This document shows, piece by piece, positions 1 to 13,478 of a DNA stretch of 64,000 nt. The stretch's first letter is position 1, and each line of letters opens with the position of its first letter. The stretch is taken from NCBI GenBank assembly GCA_964035545.1, contig OZ037769.1, forward strand, positions 10,299,133 to 10,363,132, in the 5' to 3' direction. The stretch is from Bugula neritina. Taxonomy: Eukaryota; Bryozoa; Gymnolaemata; Cheilostomatida; Bugulidae. Made by a program: the position numbers and the translations under genes. The notes beneath the pieces were generated by a model. It saw only the letters and a program-made list of their open reading frames with translations, ran no database searches and was not told where the DNA came from.

Positions 1-189
1 TACTTGGTTGGCTGTGTTACTGGGTTCACTCGGGTGTTCTTTGTTCAGATGGGTGTTCGCCGCTTCTCACTTTGCTTTCTTCTCTATCATCAGCAGTAGA
101 CCTTATGAAATCTAACAAATAATTGTCAGTAGACCTTTAATGGTACTAACAACAATCCAACTACCATTAGCATATTAGTTAGCTACTTA

Positions 190-436
190 TCACTACTGCT
201 ACTCCCATCACCACTACTACTACTACTACTACTGCTACTACCACCACCACCACAACTACTACTGCTGCTGCTGCTGCTGCTGCTACTACTACTACTACTT
301 CAATTGCTACTGCAACTACCACTTCAACTACTACCACTACTACTACTACTACTACCACTACTACTACCACTACTACTACTACTACCACTACTACTACCAC
401 TACTACTACCACTACTACTACTACCACTACTGTTTG
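190..436. repeat. ACT/ACC trinucleotide microsatellite
   Basis: Imperfect trinucleotide tract made of ACT, ACC and GCT units. Any long frame through it gives only homopolymer-like Val, Ser/Gly or Ala runs, so it is not read as coding. It lies just upstream of the first recognised PTPN23 exon, so it is probably intronic. Confidence 0.9.
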
Positions 437-516
437 TTCTTTCACATTCACAATTATTCTCAAGTCTTCTCAATTGCCAATGAAATGATAAGCTGTGAAT
501 CAACATTTAATTGTAG

Positions 517-2427
<1,911 letters not shown>

Positions 2428-3690
2428 TATTTATTCTGCTTTATAATTTATTTCATTACCTGCAACGTTCTTTATATATAATTAGTACTTGATATTATTT
2501 GCTGCTAATCGGATATCTATTATAAACTCCATCAGTAGGCTACTCATACTAAAATATTTTCATTCGCTGCTGGAAAATATAATGTATAATCATAAAATGA
2601 CAGTGTTTCTTTTTTGCATATATTATTGTTGTAGTTTTACACAGTGAAACTGCTATGTTGTAGGTTATTCGTGTGTTGCAATGGAATTGTAATCCGTGAG
2701 AGAATGAACTACAGTTATTATACTTTACAATTACAGTAACATCCACATAAAAGTCAATAACATCCGTAAAAGTTACACATTAGTAATCGCATTAGTAATC
2801 CTACTAGCCAAGTGTCACTGGGCATACAGAGTGTCCTGCTTGTAAAGAAGAGTTTCATGCTGATTGGCGCCGTGGGTTCCGGTTTTCAGGCTGCAGCATG
2901 GGCCGCCGTGTAGCATCCCAGTAGGACGTGTGTCATTTCTTGGAGTGCCGCACGCGGCGTGAGTCGATTGACTACAATACAATAATTTGTCCATAATATA
3001 GAATGCATAGGTTAAGTTCCAAGTACGAAGGGGTAAAGGAGGTAGCAAGACATGTCCCATGGCCATCACAATATGACCGTTTCACAAGCCGATTATATTT
3101 TGATCAAAGTTGAAAACAGTTCAGTGGTTTCTCACTACTAACTGACTATTGTAATGCAACTCGGTACTCACTGGTTATTGATCTCTCAAAAGTTTTTAAG
3201 TAATGGTTTGTAGTTCGTTCAAACAGAATCACTATACAAAGTATACCCAGAGTTATATATGCCCTTTTAGTATACCTCGAATTTAGGCATACATACCCTA
3301 AAACTAGATTTATGTACACAGGAACATGCAGGAAATAACGCCTACACTTGCTGCCATCTCTGCGTTTCTAACTATGTTTATGCTAATTTATGTTCAGATT
3401 TCAGAATGTATTCAGGACAACTCCTCTGTAATTATTCGTTATGAGACAGGGTTTTATTCACTATGTACACCTGGACTTGTAATGACTTTTAGCGAAAGAA
3501 CAACTCCAACTACATTCATTATTACAACAGAGCTTTCTATTCTGCATGTGCTGATTCTGCTATTAGATAATACAACCATATGCACCAATTATAATATTAC
3601 TATTATTTGTATCAAACACAGTGAATGCATAAATTATATGAATATTATGTTTAGTATGTGGATTAGTAAAGTCAACTAAAGAAAACAACT
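2428..3690. other. intergenic, no gene recognised
   Basis: AT-rich spacer after the PTPN23 stop. A slightly GC-richer patch at about 2,815-2,960 contains TGGCGCC, resembling a retroelement primer site, but no adjacent LTR or gag could be found. A 117-codon open frame at 3,326-3,679 has no recognisable domain and sits in AT-rich sequence; I do not call it a gene. Confidence 0.6.
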
Positions 3691-3693
3691 CCA

Positions 3694-3907
3694 TGTAGTT
3701 AAGAGAAGAGAGCAGATAGTTTCCAGGTGTAGATAGCCTTTATTTCAGCAGAAGAAAAGTGTAAAAGTTTGTATCAGTGATGTGTCCTTGTCGAGCTCCA
3801 GTGTAAACTTATATACATTGGCAAAGACGCCTTCCTTATATACCTACTCTAGAAGTTGGACACCCCATATTTTGGATGCCCTCAAGTCGGTTGAGATCAG
3901 ATTTACA
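3694..3907 (-). mobile_element. possible solo LTR fragment
   Basis: Read on the minus strand this segment has a TATA-like box (TATATAAG), then AATAAAGGC about 80 bp downstream, and runs between TG- and CA-type ends. That order resembles an LTR promoter and polyadenylation site. No internal element and no target duplication were found, so it is tentative. Confidence 0.28.
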
Positions 3908-4204
3908 GAATAAAAAATAAACTGTATAAAATATGATTACAAGAGAAGGCAATATTAAAGTTAACCCCATAACCCACTATAATAGCTACCATGCATGGAC
4001 GCACGTATGCATGTATGCACATGCATGCGTTTATAATAATTATTGCTAAAAAGCACAGGTTTCTCATTAATCATGTATATAACACTGTTACTCTCTAAGA
4101 ACAAATTTGTATAACAGGCTTTTTGGAATTATTTGGATTTAGATTACTAAGAAGTAAAATTTATAATCAATTGAATTGAGCAGCTGATTCCAAACTGGTC
4201 CTTT

Positions 4205-4277
4205 ATGTTCTTAGTTACACTTCTAGTAGGAATCTCTCTGTTTCTGTCACCTAACTTGTACTGCTATGATATATTAT

Positions 4278-4280
<3 letters not shown>
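4205..4280 (+). CDS. signal-peptide-like exon, copy 1
   Basis: Starts with ATG and codes a short hydrophobic stretch (MFLVTLLVGISLFLSPNLYC) typical of a signal peptide, then runs into a (TA)n tract where the frame loses meaning. A near-identical copy lies at 11,678-11,740, where a stop replaces the cysteine region. The exon lies upstream of an A/B/C exon set in both places, so it may be the family's first exon, but no linking exon could be traced. It may also be a chance open frame within a duplicated block. Confidence 0.35.

Positions 4281-4346
<66 letters not shown>
4281..4346. repeat. (TA)n microsatellite
   Basis: About 65 bp of pure TA. It flanks the left side of the hammerhead-bearing palindrome; a second TA tract flanks the right side. 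Confidence 0.95.
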
Positions 4347-4349
<3 letters not shown>

Positions 4350-4422
4350 ATTGTATCGTGAGATTTTTAAAAAACAGCGATAAAAAAGTGCTCAAATTAT
4401 TACGTGTATAATAATGAGCAAT

Positions 4423-4599
4423 TATATTATTGAGGAAAAGAGCAATTTAATTATATAGATGTTGTTTTATTGTACTACTAATAGTTTCATGCCTCTTCGG
4501 CACTCCTCAGGCACAATATGCCTGAGGAGTGCCGAAGAGGCATGAAACTATTAGTAGTACAATAAAACAACATCTATATAATTAAATTGCTCTTTTCCT

Positions 4600-4609
<10 letters not shown>
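4423..4609. repeat. 91-bp-arm palindrome with a hammerhead core in each arm
   Basis: Left arm 4,423-4,513 is the reverse complement of right arm 4,519-4,609, with a 5-bp spacer (CAATA). The arms appear perfect by eye. Each arm contains a hammerhead-like core, on opposite strands. The outer arm ends (GAGCAATTTAATTA and its complement) also occur near the Penelope-like fragments at about 31.15 kb, which suggests a terminal piece of the same element family inserted head to head. TA tracts flank both sides. Confidence 0.85.
4514..4562 (+). ncRNA. hammerhead ribozyme-like motif (right arm of palindrome)
   Basis: Core CTGAGGA (4,522-4,528), stem II GTGCC/GGCAT closed by loop GAAGA (4,529-4,543), then GAA (4,544-4,546) and a three-pair stem III ACT/AGT with a three-base loop (4,547-4,555), followed by A4556 as the cleavage-site base. 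The catalytic core matches the CUGANGA...GAA consensus. Stem I is weak and only partly paired, so self-cleavage is uncertain. Very short stem III is a feature of hammerheads in Penelope-like elements. The left arm has the same motif on the minus strand. Confidence 0.6.

Positions 4610-4675
<66 letters not shown>
4605..4675. repeat. (TA)n microsatellite
   Basis: About 70 bp of TA dinucleotide immediately right of the hammerhead palindrome. Confidence 0.95.
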
Positions 4676-4676
<1 letters not shown>

Positions 4677-5218
4677 CTTTTACTTGTTTATTTATAGTAA
4701 GCAGATTGCAATACATGTGAATTTTATTTGTTTACTTATAATAAACTAAGACGCTTTAATTTATGAAATTACATTTGTATAATTCAACTAAGCAATTCTC
4801 TGTCAGATAATTATTTGAAATTTGTTTTGAAAAGTGGCTTAAAATGAGAATTGCTAAATAAATATGGTTCATATATAATAAATCAAAACACTTTAACTTG
4901 TAGAATTACATTTGTATAAATTAGCTAAACAATTCTCTGCCAAAAACTTGTTTGCAAATTTTTAAAAAGTGGTTTGAAATAAAAAAAAACCAAGTATATA
5001 TAATGTAACATATATTCAATATATTTTGAATACTAACATTTGATTTAAACATAAATAACCTCAAACAATAGATCTGAGACAATGCATAAAATTACCTTTG
5101 AACAATCATATAATAAATTTAACAAAAACAGGAAAATCATGCATAAAGGCAACATCATGTATACCATATGTTAAAAAATCCTATATTAAACATAATCTGA
5201 TGAAACATTGTTTTATAG

Positions 5219-5923
5219 ATTCCTATGATAATGAGGTAGTGAATACCACGGTGCAGGCAATGAAGAAAAAACACATGCACTGAAAATTGTGGAAAGAAGG
5301 TAGACTGGTGTACTCTCTCAATATGAGAGACCAACTACTCCATATGAGCCATCTCTTCAGAAGGGGGACAACGGTCTGGAGTCTTCCCACAAAAGTGGGT
5401 AAGTTAAAAGTTGTGTTGTTAAGATACCAATCTGATAGGAACATGCTAGCAAAGTAACAGTGTTGGAATGTATCAAGTCACTAACAAATACATTAAACCT
5501 TGTAGTATAATATGTTACCACGGCCAAATGTTCATGCAGTGCTCTTATTTAGTATTCTCACCATGGTCACAATCTAGTACATCATGAGAGTATTAGTTTA
5601 GTATACTGTCAGTGTGTCAGCTGTGTATCTCGATGTTTGTAGAAGTGGTTGAGAAACAACAACCCCTAGTCCAATCCATCGAGCAGGGTAGCCAGCTGAG
5701 ACAAGCAGATATAAAGCAGTGGCAGACGTATAAAGCATGTATAACAATATACTTTCATCTTCTTCATATCTTGCATTACTGCTTACCAGCAACTTTGTTC
5801 TGTTTTACAATCGTACTTTTACGCCTTTGCAGAACTTAAACTATTTCCTTACAGAAGCTCAGTATCATCAAGAAACTAGCTGCCACTGCAACAGGGTATG
5901 CTGCTTATAAAAAACTCTTCTGA
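5219..5923 (+). pseudogene. A-B-C exon set 1 of membrane-anchored family, broken
   Basis: Exon A 5,219-5,398 (after TTTTATAG, before GTAAGT) codes an SYDNEVVNTTVQAM-like segment that hits a stop soon after. Exon B 5,643-5,734 codes EVVEKQQPLVQSIEQGSQLR and continues to a conserved QWQT, a charged helix-like segment. Exon C 5,855-5,923 codes a KLSIIKK start and GYAAYK end with a TGA stop, but eight residues of the membrane segment (GIVVAAGL in sister copies) are deleted. The family is not recognised. B is followed in phase by C, a single hydrophobic helix ending a few residues before the stop, so the product would be anchored by its C-terminus. Confidence 0.6.
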
Positions 5924-6222
5924 GCATCATTCTGGCTCATCCCAGTCTGTAAGATCTTGATCACCATGACAGCAACCACTTCCATAGGCATCAGGTTTGA
6001 AGAGTTTAGCTGAATGATCCCAGTTGTTAGGGAGGAAAATCAGTTAAACTGGACCATGCAGGCAAATAGTGAAGAAATGTATCTCATAGTACTGAAGTGG
6101 AGGCCACCCACCTATGCCAATGGTTATAGTTACTCAGGCATCAGGTTTGAATAGTTTAACTGCAGACTCTTCATACATGCATAAAATCTTTTTAGTGGAT
6201 TCAGCAACAAATTTTTTTGTAG

Positions 6223-6405
6223 ATGCCTATGGTGATGAAGTAGATGATCCCACAGTGCAGGCTATGGAGAAGAAACAGCTGCATGCACTGGAAATTGTGA
6301 AATGAAGGTAGACTGGTGTACTCTTTCAAAATGAGAGATCAGCTACTTCACATGAGCCATCTCTCTAGATGGGGGACACTAGTCTGGAGTCTTCCCACAG
6401 AAGTA
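6223..6405 (+). pseudogene. exon A, copy 2
   Basis: Follows TTTTTTTGTAG and codes DAYGDEVDDPTVQAMEKKQL before an in-frame stop. The right border, which is GTAAGT in other copies, is ATAAGT here, so the donor is lost. Sequence downstream of the stop is still conserved between copies, which suggests the ancestral exon was read to its end. Confidence 0.55.
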
Positions 6406-6501
6406 GATAAGTCAATAGTTGTGTTGTTGAGATGCTAAGCTGATAGGAACATGCTAACATATTTTTGTCTGTTAATCAATTGTGTATCTCAATGTATGTA
6501 G

Positions 6502-6800
6502 AAGTGGTTGAGAAACAACAACCCCTAGTCCAATCCATCGAGCAGGGTAGCCAGCTGAGACAAGCAGATATAAGGCAGTGTCAGACCTATGAAGTAAGTA
6601 TAACAGTATACTTTCATCTTCTTCATATCTTAAATCGATTCTAATTCAACTTTGTTTTGTTTCATCATCGTAATTTTACACTTTTGTAAAAATTTATTTC
6701 TTTGCACAAGCTTAGTACCATCAAGAAACTTGGCATTGTTGTTGCTGTCGGACTAGCTGCCACTGCAACAGGGTATGCTGCTTATAAAGCACTCTTTTAA
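6502..6800 (+). CDS. B and C exons, copy 2, intact C-terminal membrane anchor
   Basis: Exon B 6,502-6,593 (acceptor TATGTAG, donor GTAAGTA) and exon C 6,711-6,800 join in phase 0. B codes a charged, probably helical segment (EVVEKQQPLVQSIEQ...QADIRQ). C codes KLSTIKKLGIVVAVGLAATA followed by TGYAAYKALF and TAA. This is a single hydrophobic span of about 20 residues flanked by lysines, four or five residues from the stop, as in tail-anchored or type I membrane proteins. This is the best preserved C-terminal pair in the array. The acceptor before C reads CACAAG, weaker than TTACAG in other copies. Function unknown. Confidence 0.55.
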
Positions 6801-7198
6801 GCAACGTGCCGGCTCAACCCAGCCTGTAAGATCTTGGTCATCCTAAGAGCATCTACTTCCACAGGCATCTGGTTAGACGAGTTTAGCTGGATGGTCCCAG
6901 TTGTTAGATAAGACAACCAGTTAGACAGGACAATGCAGGCCAAAAGGGAAGAAATGTATCTCATAGTACCGGAGTGAAGGCCACCCTACTATGCCAATGA
7001 TTATAGTGACTCAGGCATCACGTTTGAAGAGTTTAACTGCAGTCTCGTCATACATGCATAGAATACTTTTAGTGGATTCAGCAACAGACTTAAAAGACAA
7101 AAATTGGGCCGTTAACAAAAACGGTTAACGTTCACATTACTCAAAGACCAGTTACTATGTAGATATTTTTCTCTTATGATCTACAGTATGTCTTGAAG

Positions 7199-7378
7199 AT
7201 AATCATGTCGATGAGGTAGATGATACCACAGTGCAGGCAATGAAGAAAAAACACCTGCACTGAAAATTGTGGAAAGAAGGTAGACTGGTGTACTCTCTCA
7301 ATATGAGAGACCAACTACTCCATATGAACCATCTCTCCAGAAGGGAGACAACGGTCTGGAGTCTTCCCACAAAAGTGG
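7199..7378 (+). pseudogene. exon A, copy 3
   Basis: Same exon as at 5,219 and 6,223, with the GTAAGT donor preserved at its end. It is interrupted by the same early stop as copy 1. Confidence 0.5.
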
Positions 7379-7554
7379 GTAAGTTAAAAGTTGTGTTGTT
7401 AAGATGCCAAGCTGATAGGAACATGTTAACAAAGTAATGGCGTTGGAATGTATCGAGCCACTAACAAATACAAAAGGGAAATATTGGTTGATTAATCAAG
7501 CAGTGATAATCTCTATCACACAAGGTGGCCGGCTAAGACTATAGATAATATAAA

Positions 7555-7900
7555 GCAGCTTCCGACCTATAAAATACCGCACAACAAGAAAGTGGGCATA
7601 ATTGTCACTGTGGGTCTCACGGAAACATCAACCTCTCATCAAATCCATTGAGAAGAGTAGCTGGTTGAGAAGAGCCAACGTAAGGCAGTGGCAGATCTAT
7701 GAAGTATAGCAACAGTTCTTTACATTTCTGTCAAATCTATGCATTCCAGTCATTCAGTTTATTTGAGAAGTTTAATGTACTTATAATAACATGCAGAAAC
7801 TCAGTACTCTGCAGAAGATAGACATTGTTGCTGTATGCCACTAGTTTAACTGTCACTACCTTTAGGGTATGTGGTTTATCGTAAACTCTTTTAAGGAACA
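7555..7900 (+). pseudogene. divergent B/C exon relics
   Basis: A KKVGIIVTVGLT segment (near 7,590) resembles the membrane exon C. It is followed by a B-like segment (near 7,625-7,705, PLIKSIEKSSWLRRANVRQW) and a second C-like piece near 7,800-7,890 with stops. The same arrangement recurs at about 17,265-17,580, so these belong to a second subtype that was duplicated as a block. Confidence 0.45.
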
Positions 7901-8010
7901 TACTCACTCCTCTCAGCTTGGCCACTTTTAGTCACACCATTTTTGCTGGCATTCACCACCGCAGAATATATACATGTTGTTATCTCATAATTTGATATTT
8001 TTAACTACAC

Positions 8011-8190
8011 ATGTCTAGTGTTTCTAAGAAATTAAGCATAATAGCTATAACAGGACTAACTGGCACTGCCTTGGGGTATGTTGTTTATGAAACTGAGCTG
8101 TTTGAGCCAATCAGGCATTTCAAAGAAGCAGCTCTTAGTGCCTTTGCATCAACCTTTCTTCTGAATTTTGACTGTCTACAAAATATTTAG
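8011..8190 (+). CDS. exon C-like open frame with longer tail
   Basis: Open frame of 59 codons beginning MSSVSKKLSIIAITGLTGTA and ending FDCLQNI. The hydrophobic span resembles exon C (KKLGIVV...GY..Y) but is followed by about 30 extra residues (ETELFEPIRHFKEAA...). An AG at 8,016-8,017 could serve as acceptor, so this may be a terminal exon rather than a free-standing gene. Homologous but broken sequence occurs near 18,360-18,520 and on the minus strand near 61,760-61,920. Confidence 0.4.
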   Translation: MSSVSKKLSIIAITGLTGTALGYVVYETELFEPIRHFKEAALSAFASTFLLNFDCLQNI

Positions 8191-9059
8191 TTGTCCAAAT
8201 TATTGTCAAATAAAATAATAAACTTATTGTACAATAACGAGAACAAATGTTCGAAAGCCAGTTTTTACATTTTAACTTAGTTTACAAGTTTGTGATGTCT
8301 TTTTGTGTATAGTCGTTGTTTTAAATATTATATTATAATTTAGTGAAGTTTCTATTTAATCTATGCAAATTCAACAAACTCTTCTACAGTGTCTAAGTAA
8401 TGGACAACATTTGCTTTAATTAATCGAGTCTAGTAATTTTACTGTACAGGAACAAAAATCTTTCTACTTTATTAAAATTGTGTGTCTATTTTATCTGACA
8501 CTACTCTCTTGCATGAGATTGGGTTTAATAATTAAACAGGTATATTAGTTTTCTACAATAACTATGAAATATAAGTCTATAGCAAACTGATGCAACAAGT
8601 ACTTTTGTGAAGTGTCCACTTAAAAGTTGATGTATTTCCATCCTACTATACCAAATAGCTGCTACAGACAAAATAAACTAGTGTGACTTAAGCTCTCCCC
8701 AAATAGTTAAATACACCAGAAAACTTGTTGAATGCAGATATAAAAAACAGAAGCTTTAATCAGCAAAAAAATCATGTAGTTGTATTATAAACTCTATTCT
8801 ATATATACTCTATATAAATACATTATATTACACTTAGGTAATAATATTTAGTTTTAACTGTGTTTTGTACCCAAACATTACAATTAAAAACTGACATATA
8901 CCTGCAGCTTCATTCATCACTGAGAAGTAAAGGAAGGAGATTTTAGATCTCAGTGTGTATCATTCAAACGTGCAATCCGACACATGAATATGTCGATAAT
9001 ACTTCAGTGTCTTGCAAAGAGAAAGATGTTATGACAATGCTATCTACAAGTAATATATA
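8191..9059. other. AT-rich duplicated spacer
   Basis: No gene seen. Parts (for example CAAATAGCTGCTACAGA near 8,655 and the stretch near 8,900-9,010) recur near 19,320-19,760 and inverted near 60,700-61,110, marking it as part of the duplicated block. Confidence 0.6.
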
Positions 9060-11460
9060 AACAATATTCCACCCGGTCATATAAGTTCTAAATTTAAATA
9101 ACTATTAAAGACCATGCATGACATGCAGGAAATCTACAACAGATAAAATTGATACATAATTATATCAATTTTAGTTAACATGATGAAAAGCTTTTAATAA
9201 AGCCTGAAAATGAGTATGTTGCAAACATAGTACAAATGTATACACTTACAAACAAAAATCCTTTTTCGACAGAAAGTTGAAACATGTCTGAGTCAACTGG
9301 TTTATAGAATGTTATTTATTAATGTTCAGGCAAATATTTCAATATCCTTCAAGCATTTTTGATCCAAGCATTGGCTTCACCTAATCAATAGTGATGTCAT
9401 TACTTTGTGTAGAGATTCTTTTAATAATGCAAAATATGGTAATAATATTTGAGAAATAAATAGCAATAATTTTTTTAACTGGCTAGTTTATCTGATTTTT
9501 TTAATCTAAATGGGCCTTATAATTAAAATTATTTACAACTTTGGTGAAAATGCCAGAGTTATTTATATGTTTAAGTTTATTGAAAGTGAATGTTCAATAT
9601 ATTGTTCAATATACTCTGTATGCTTTGGCAACCATCATCAGTCTATAGAAAGCTTTTTTTTTTTAATAGGCCTTCCCAAAGCATGCATTTATATTGAAAT
9701 ACAATTTTGTAACAGTAATTAGCACGTTTTGCAGTTTTCAACTGACTTTGATTTCATTTGAAACATTTTTTATAAATTTAAAAATATTGCAGGCAATTTG
9801 GTGGGCATGAGCTTGAACAAGTAAAATAAAAAAAAATGTGAATGTGCCAATCTCTTGCAGGCATGTTTGATGCTAAACATTGGCTTCAATTATCTTATAC
9901 TGATGTCACTATTTTGTGTTGAGAGCTAATTAAATAACTCAAGTGCTGTTAACTATTGTGAAACAAATACCAAAAAAAGATAAAAGTGAATGAACAAACA
10001 CATATTTAAATGATATGATCTATAGCTATAGTTTGATTGGAAAAATGTTTCGCTATAATCTAGAAATAAATTGTTACCACTCTGAACATAAAGTTGAGAG
10101 AGCAAAAACTTGTCATAATTTAGGTTATTTGCTATAATTGTACTAGAAATGTATTTTTTTGGGTTTTCATATCCGAAAATTGCAGGAAAATAAGTTATGT
10201 ACATGTTATGTACATTGTAGAGGCTGTATTAGGATTAGGTTTAGAATGTCTACTGACAAGAGAATATAACTCCAGGTTACACCTGAACCAACAAATCCAG
10301 CATGCTACTTTGTTGAATTATATTAATTCTTTATGAAACAAAAACAGCAAAGCTTGTATGGAACACCAAGATAACAGAGAGTTCAAGAACAGCAAACCTG
10401 AAGGCATGCATTGTATTAGACCAAAGTGAGGTTGTTTGTTGTCATGGGTTGGTTCAGAGTGTTATGAGCTGTTGACTGAGCTGTATAGTTTACAGGACAT
10501 CACAACTATGTCTTTTGATAAACTGACAGATAGATTACAAACTTATTTCAACGAAGCAAAACACTTGATAGCAGCTAGGTATGAGTTCTACAGCTGCAAG
10601 ATGAAACCAAATCAATATTATTCGGATTGTGCATATGACTTTTGAGAACTCGCTTTAGGTTGTGATTTCTCTTGTGAAAGAGCTGTGGTGAGAGTTATGT
10701 TTATGATCAGATACGTGACATAGTTATCATATCAACAACGTGCTTTAACTTACAGACATCAACTGCTTCAAAATTTATCTTCTTAGAATAGAGAACTCTA
10801 TTGCACACCTTGAGAACAGAATCACATGTTTCTTATGAAGTAATTAGAAATGTGTCGTTTATGCTAGAAATGTTGATAAATCACAGATCAGCTGCCAATA
10901 AACATTGCCATGTGTGTCACTAAACTAATGAATCAAAGTCATGACCTCTAGACCTCTAAGAAAAAGTGCAGCCTTTTGCATGACATCAAAATAACTTCTG
11001 TTTAAAATATGCATGTATATGAATTTTGCATCTTCATGCAGTTGCTATGCTGGTTATACTGCAGTTATATCAACATTCACGTTTCTCTGAACTTCTCTTC
11101 TAGCTAAAACATTTATGAATAAATGCAGTTCTTTAATCTTTAAAAGTTAAAAATCTAAATACATTTTTAGGAAATTTGAAAAATCAATATAATGAGCACA
11201 CAACTTTTTGGCCATGTGTAAATTGATCTTACAAACATATCTACATGACATCTTTATATAATCACTAGATGCTAGCTATTTAAATAACTGTTCGTATATA
11301 GAGTTGAAGATTAGCAGCCCATAGGGAGCAACTATAATGTCTTTGTAATATACTATTGTAATAGATGATTTTATGAGATTTATATACAAATATAATCGAA
11401 TATTAGTTATAATATGCAAAGAATTTTGATAATTCAATTGTTTGCCTACAATTTACTCCA
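9060..11460. repeat. segmental duplication copy a (partner 14,080-16,430)
   Basis: The order and sequence of this 2.4-kb block, including the gag fragment at 10.4 kb, are repeated at about 14,080-16,430 with substitutions and small indels. By eye the copies remain clearly alignable along their length. Apart from the gag piece no coding sequence is seen. Confidence 0.8.
10439..10720 (+). pseudogene. LTR-retrotransposon gag fragment, copy a
   Basis: Open segment with SECYELLTELYSLQ, FDKLTDRLQTYFNEAKHLIA and RYEFYSCKMKPNQ, the layout of the capsid-like domain of Ty3/gypsy gag (helix, LxxYF, then RxxF). It ends at TGA where the sister copy has CGA, one substitution. No LTR or pol is attached; the fragment was carried by the segmental duplication. 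Confidence 0.6.
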
Positions 11461-11677
11461 TAATAGTTTAATTTGTTCTATATAGCAACGACTCTCTTTA
11501 TCTTTACTAGCAAGAATCTGAAGGCAATTCTTTCAAAACAAGTTTATTGCAACCCAAACGATCAATGAGTTAAATATATTACTTTTAGATCTGGGTTAAT
11601 GGTACTATAGATTACTATAGAAAGTAAACTTTATAATGATAAATTGAATTGAACAGCTGATTCAAACTCGGTCATTT

Positions 11678-11740
11678 ATGTTCTTAGTTACACTTCTGGT
11701 AGGAATCTCTCTGTTTCTGTCACTTAACTTGCACCGCTAA
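11678..11740 (+). pseudogene. signal-peptide-like exon, copy 2, truncated by stop
   Basis: Codes MFLVTLLVGISLFLSLNLHR then TAA. Compared with 4,205 the Cys/Tyr part is replaced by an early stop. It is part of the duplicated block 11,640-13,490, which parallels 4,130-5,920. Confidence 0.4.
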
Positions 11741-12751
11741 GATATAGTATCAAAATATATGTGATTTTCACTTGTTCATTTATAGAAAGCAGATTACAAT
11801 ATATATGTAAATTTGATTTGTTTATTTATAACAAGCTAAAAGACTTTAACTTATAAAAAGTACCTAAACAGTAGCTAAACAATTCACTGTCAGATAATTA
11901 CTGGTTTCTAATGCATGTGTTGTGAAAAGTCGCAAGAATCACTATATTATATGCATAACACATATTCAACATATTCTAGTTACAAATTTGTTTATTAAGT
12001 TTTTTACTTGTTTACTTTTAATAAACTAAAACACTTTAACTTGTAGAATTACATTTGTATAATTCAGCTAAACAATTCTCTGCCAAAGACTTATTCGTAA
12101 TCTGTGTTGAAAATTGGCTCAAAATAAGAATCACTATAAATAACTATGTGGTGAAATTAGCATGAGTTTGCTTATAGCTCTCTTAGCTACATTGAAAACC
12201 TAGAAAGAAAAAATTTCTACAGCACAGCCAGTGCTAACTAAAAAGCATTTGGCAATTGGCAATAGTTGGTGCTAGTGAACTAGTTGACAATTTAAGAGAG
12301 CAAAATTAAACAAGTTATTTATATTAATTATATTGTTGTTTTTTGTGTGAAATACTACTGTTCGTATTTTTCATATATTGTTTATTCAAGGTTATGCTGA
12401 TATTATGTAAGTTTTGAAATGCAGTTGTAGTCTTGCAATATCAATCAGTGCCAAATGGTGTCAAGCAGTTTCAGTAATATAATAAAATACATCAGAGATG
12501 ACTTGTTGCACAAACCAGAGCCTAGTTCACTAAAGAATATGTAACGTATATTCAACATATTATTTTGGATACCCACTTTTTATTTAAAACATAAATAACC
12601 TCAAATAATATATTTGAGATAATGCATAAAGTTACTTCTGAACAATCTCTTGACAAATTAAACAAAGACAGGAAAACCATGCATAAAAGCAGCCACGTAT
12701 AACATATTATAAAAATTATATACTATAATCTGATCAGAAATTGTTTTGTAG

Positions 12752-13478
12752 ATGCCTATGATAATGAGGTTGTGAATACCACAGTGCAGGCTATGGAGAA
12801 GAAACAGCTACATGCACTGGATATTGTGAGAAGAAGGTAGACTGGTGTACTCTCTCAAAATGAGAGATCAACTACACAATATGAGCCATCTCTCCAGAAG
12901 GGGGACACTAGTCTGGAGTCTTCCCACATAATTGGGTAAGTCAATAGTTGTGTTGTTAAGATACCAAGCTGATATAAACATGCTAGCAAAGTGACAGTGT
13001 TGGAATGTATCATGTCACTAACAAACACATGCAATATTGTAGTATGTCACCATGGCCAAATGTTCATGCAGTGTTCCTATTAGTATTCTCACCATAGTCA
13101 CAATATAGTATATCAGAAGAGTATTGAGTTAGTATACTGTCAGTGTGTCAGCTGTGTATCTCAATATTTGTAGAAGTGGTTGAGAAACAACAACCCCTAG
13201 TCCAATCCATCAAATAAGGTAGCCAGCTAAGACAAGCAGATATAAGGCAGTGGCAGACTCATGAAGCACGTATAACAGTATACTTTCATCTTCTTCATAT
13301 CTTGCATTAATGCTTACTCGCAACTTTGTTTTGTTCTATAATCGTGCTTTTACACCTTTGCAGAACTTAAATTATTCCCTTACAGAAGCTCAGTATCATC
13401 AAGAAACTTGGTATTGTTGTTGCTGCCGGACTAGCTGCCATTGCAACAGGGTATGCTGCCTATAAAACACTCTTTTAG
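12752..13478 (+). pseudogene. A-B-C exon set 4
   Basis: Exon A 12,752-12,935 (acceptor TTTTGTAG, donor GTAAGT) codes DAYDNEVVNTTVQAMEKKQL and then a stop. Exon B 13,174-13,265 carries a stop where others read SIEQ (AAATAAGG). Exon C 13,386-13,478 is intact: KLSIIKKLGIVVAAGLAAIA then TGYAAYKTLF and TAG. Spacing of A, B and C matches set 1. Because B is broken, this copy is unlikely to give a full product. Confidence 0.58.

Noticed and set aside
179-463. Poly-Val and Ser/Gly frames over the trinucleotide repeat
   Set aside because: They arise from the ACT/ACC microsatellite; no start context, no conserved sequence.
2860-2890. TGGCGCC as a retroelement primer site
   Set aside because: No adjacent LTR end, gag or polypurine tract could be found.
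3326-3679. 117-codon open frame
   Set aside because: AT-rich, no domain, no homologous copy in the window; too weak to call a gene.
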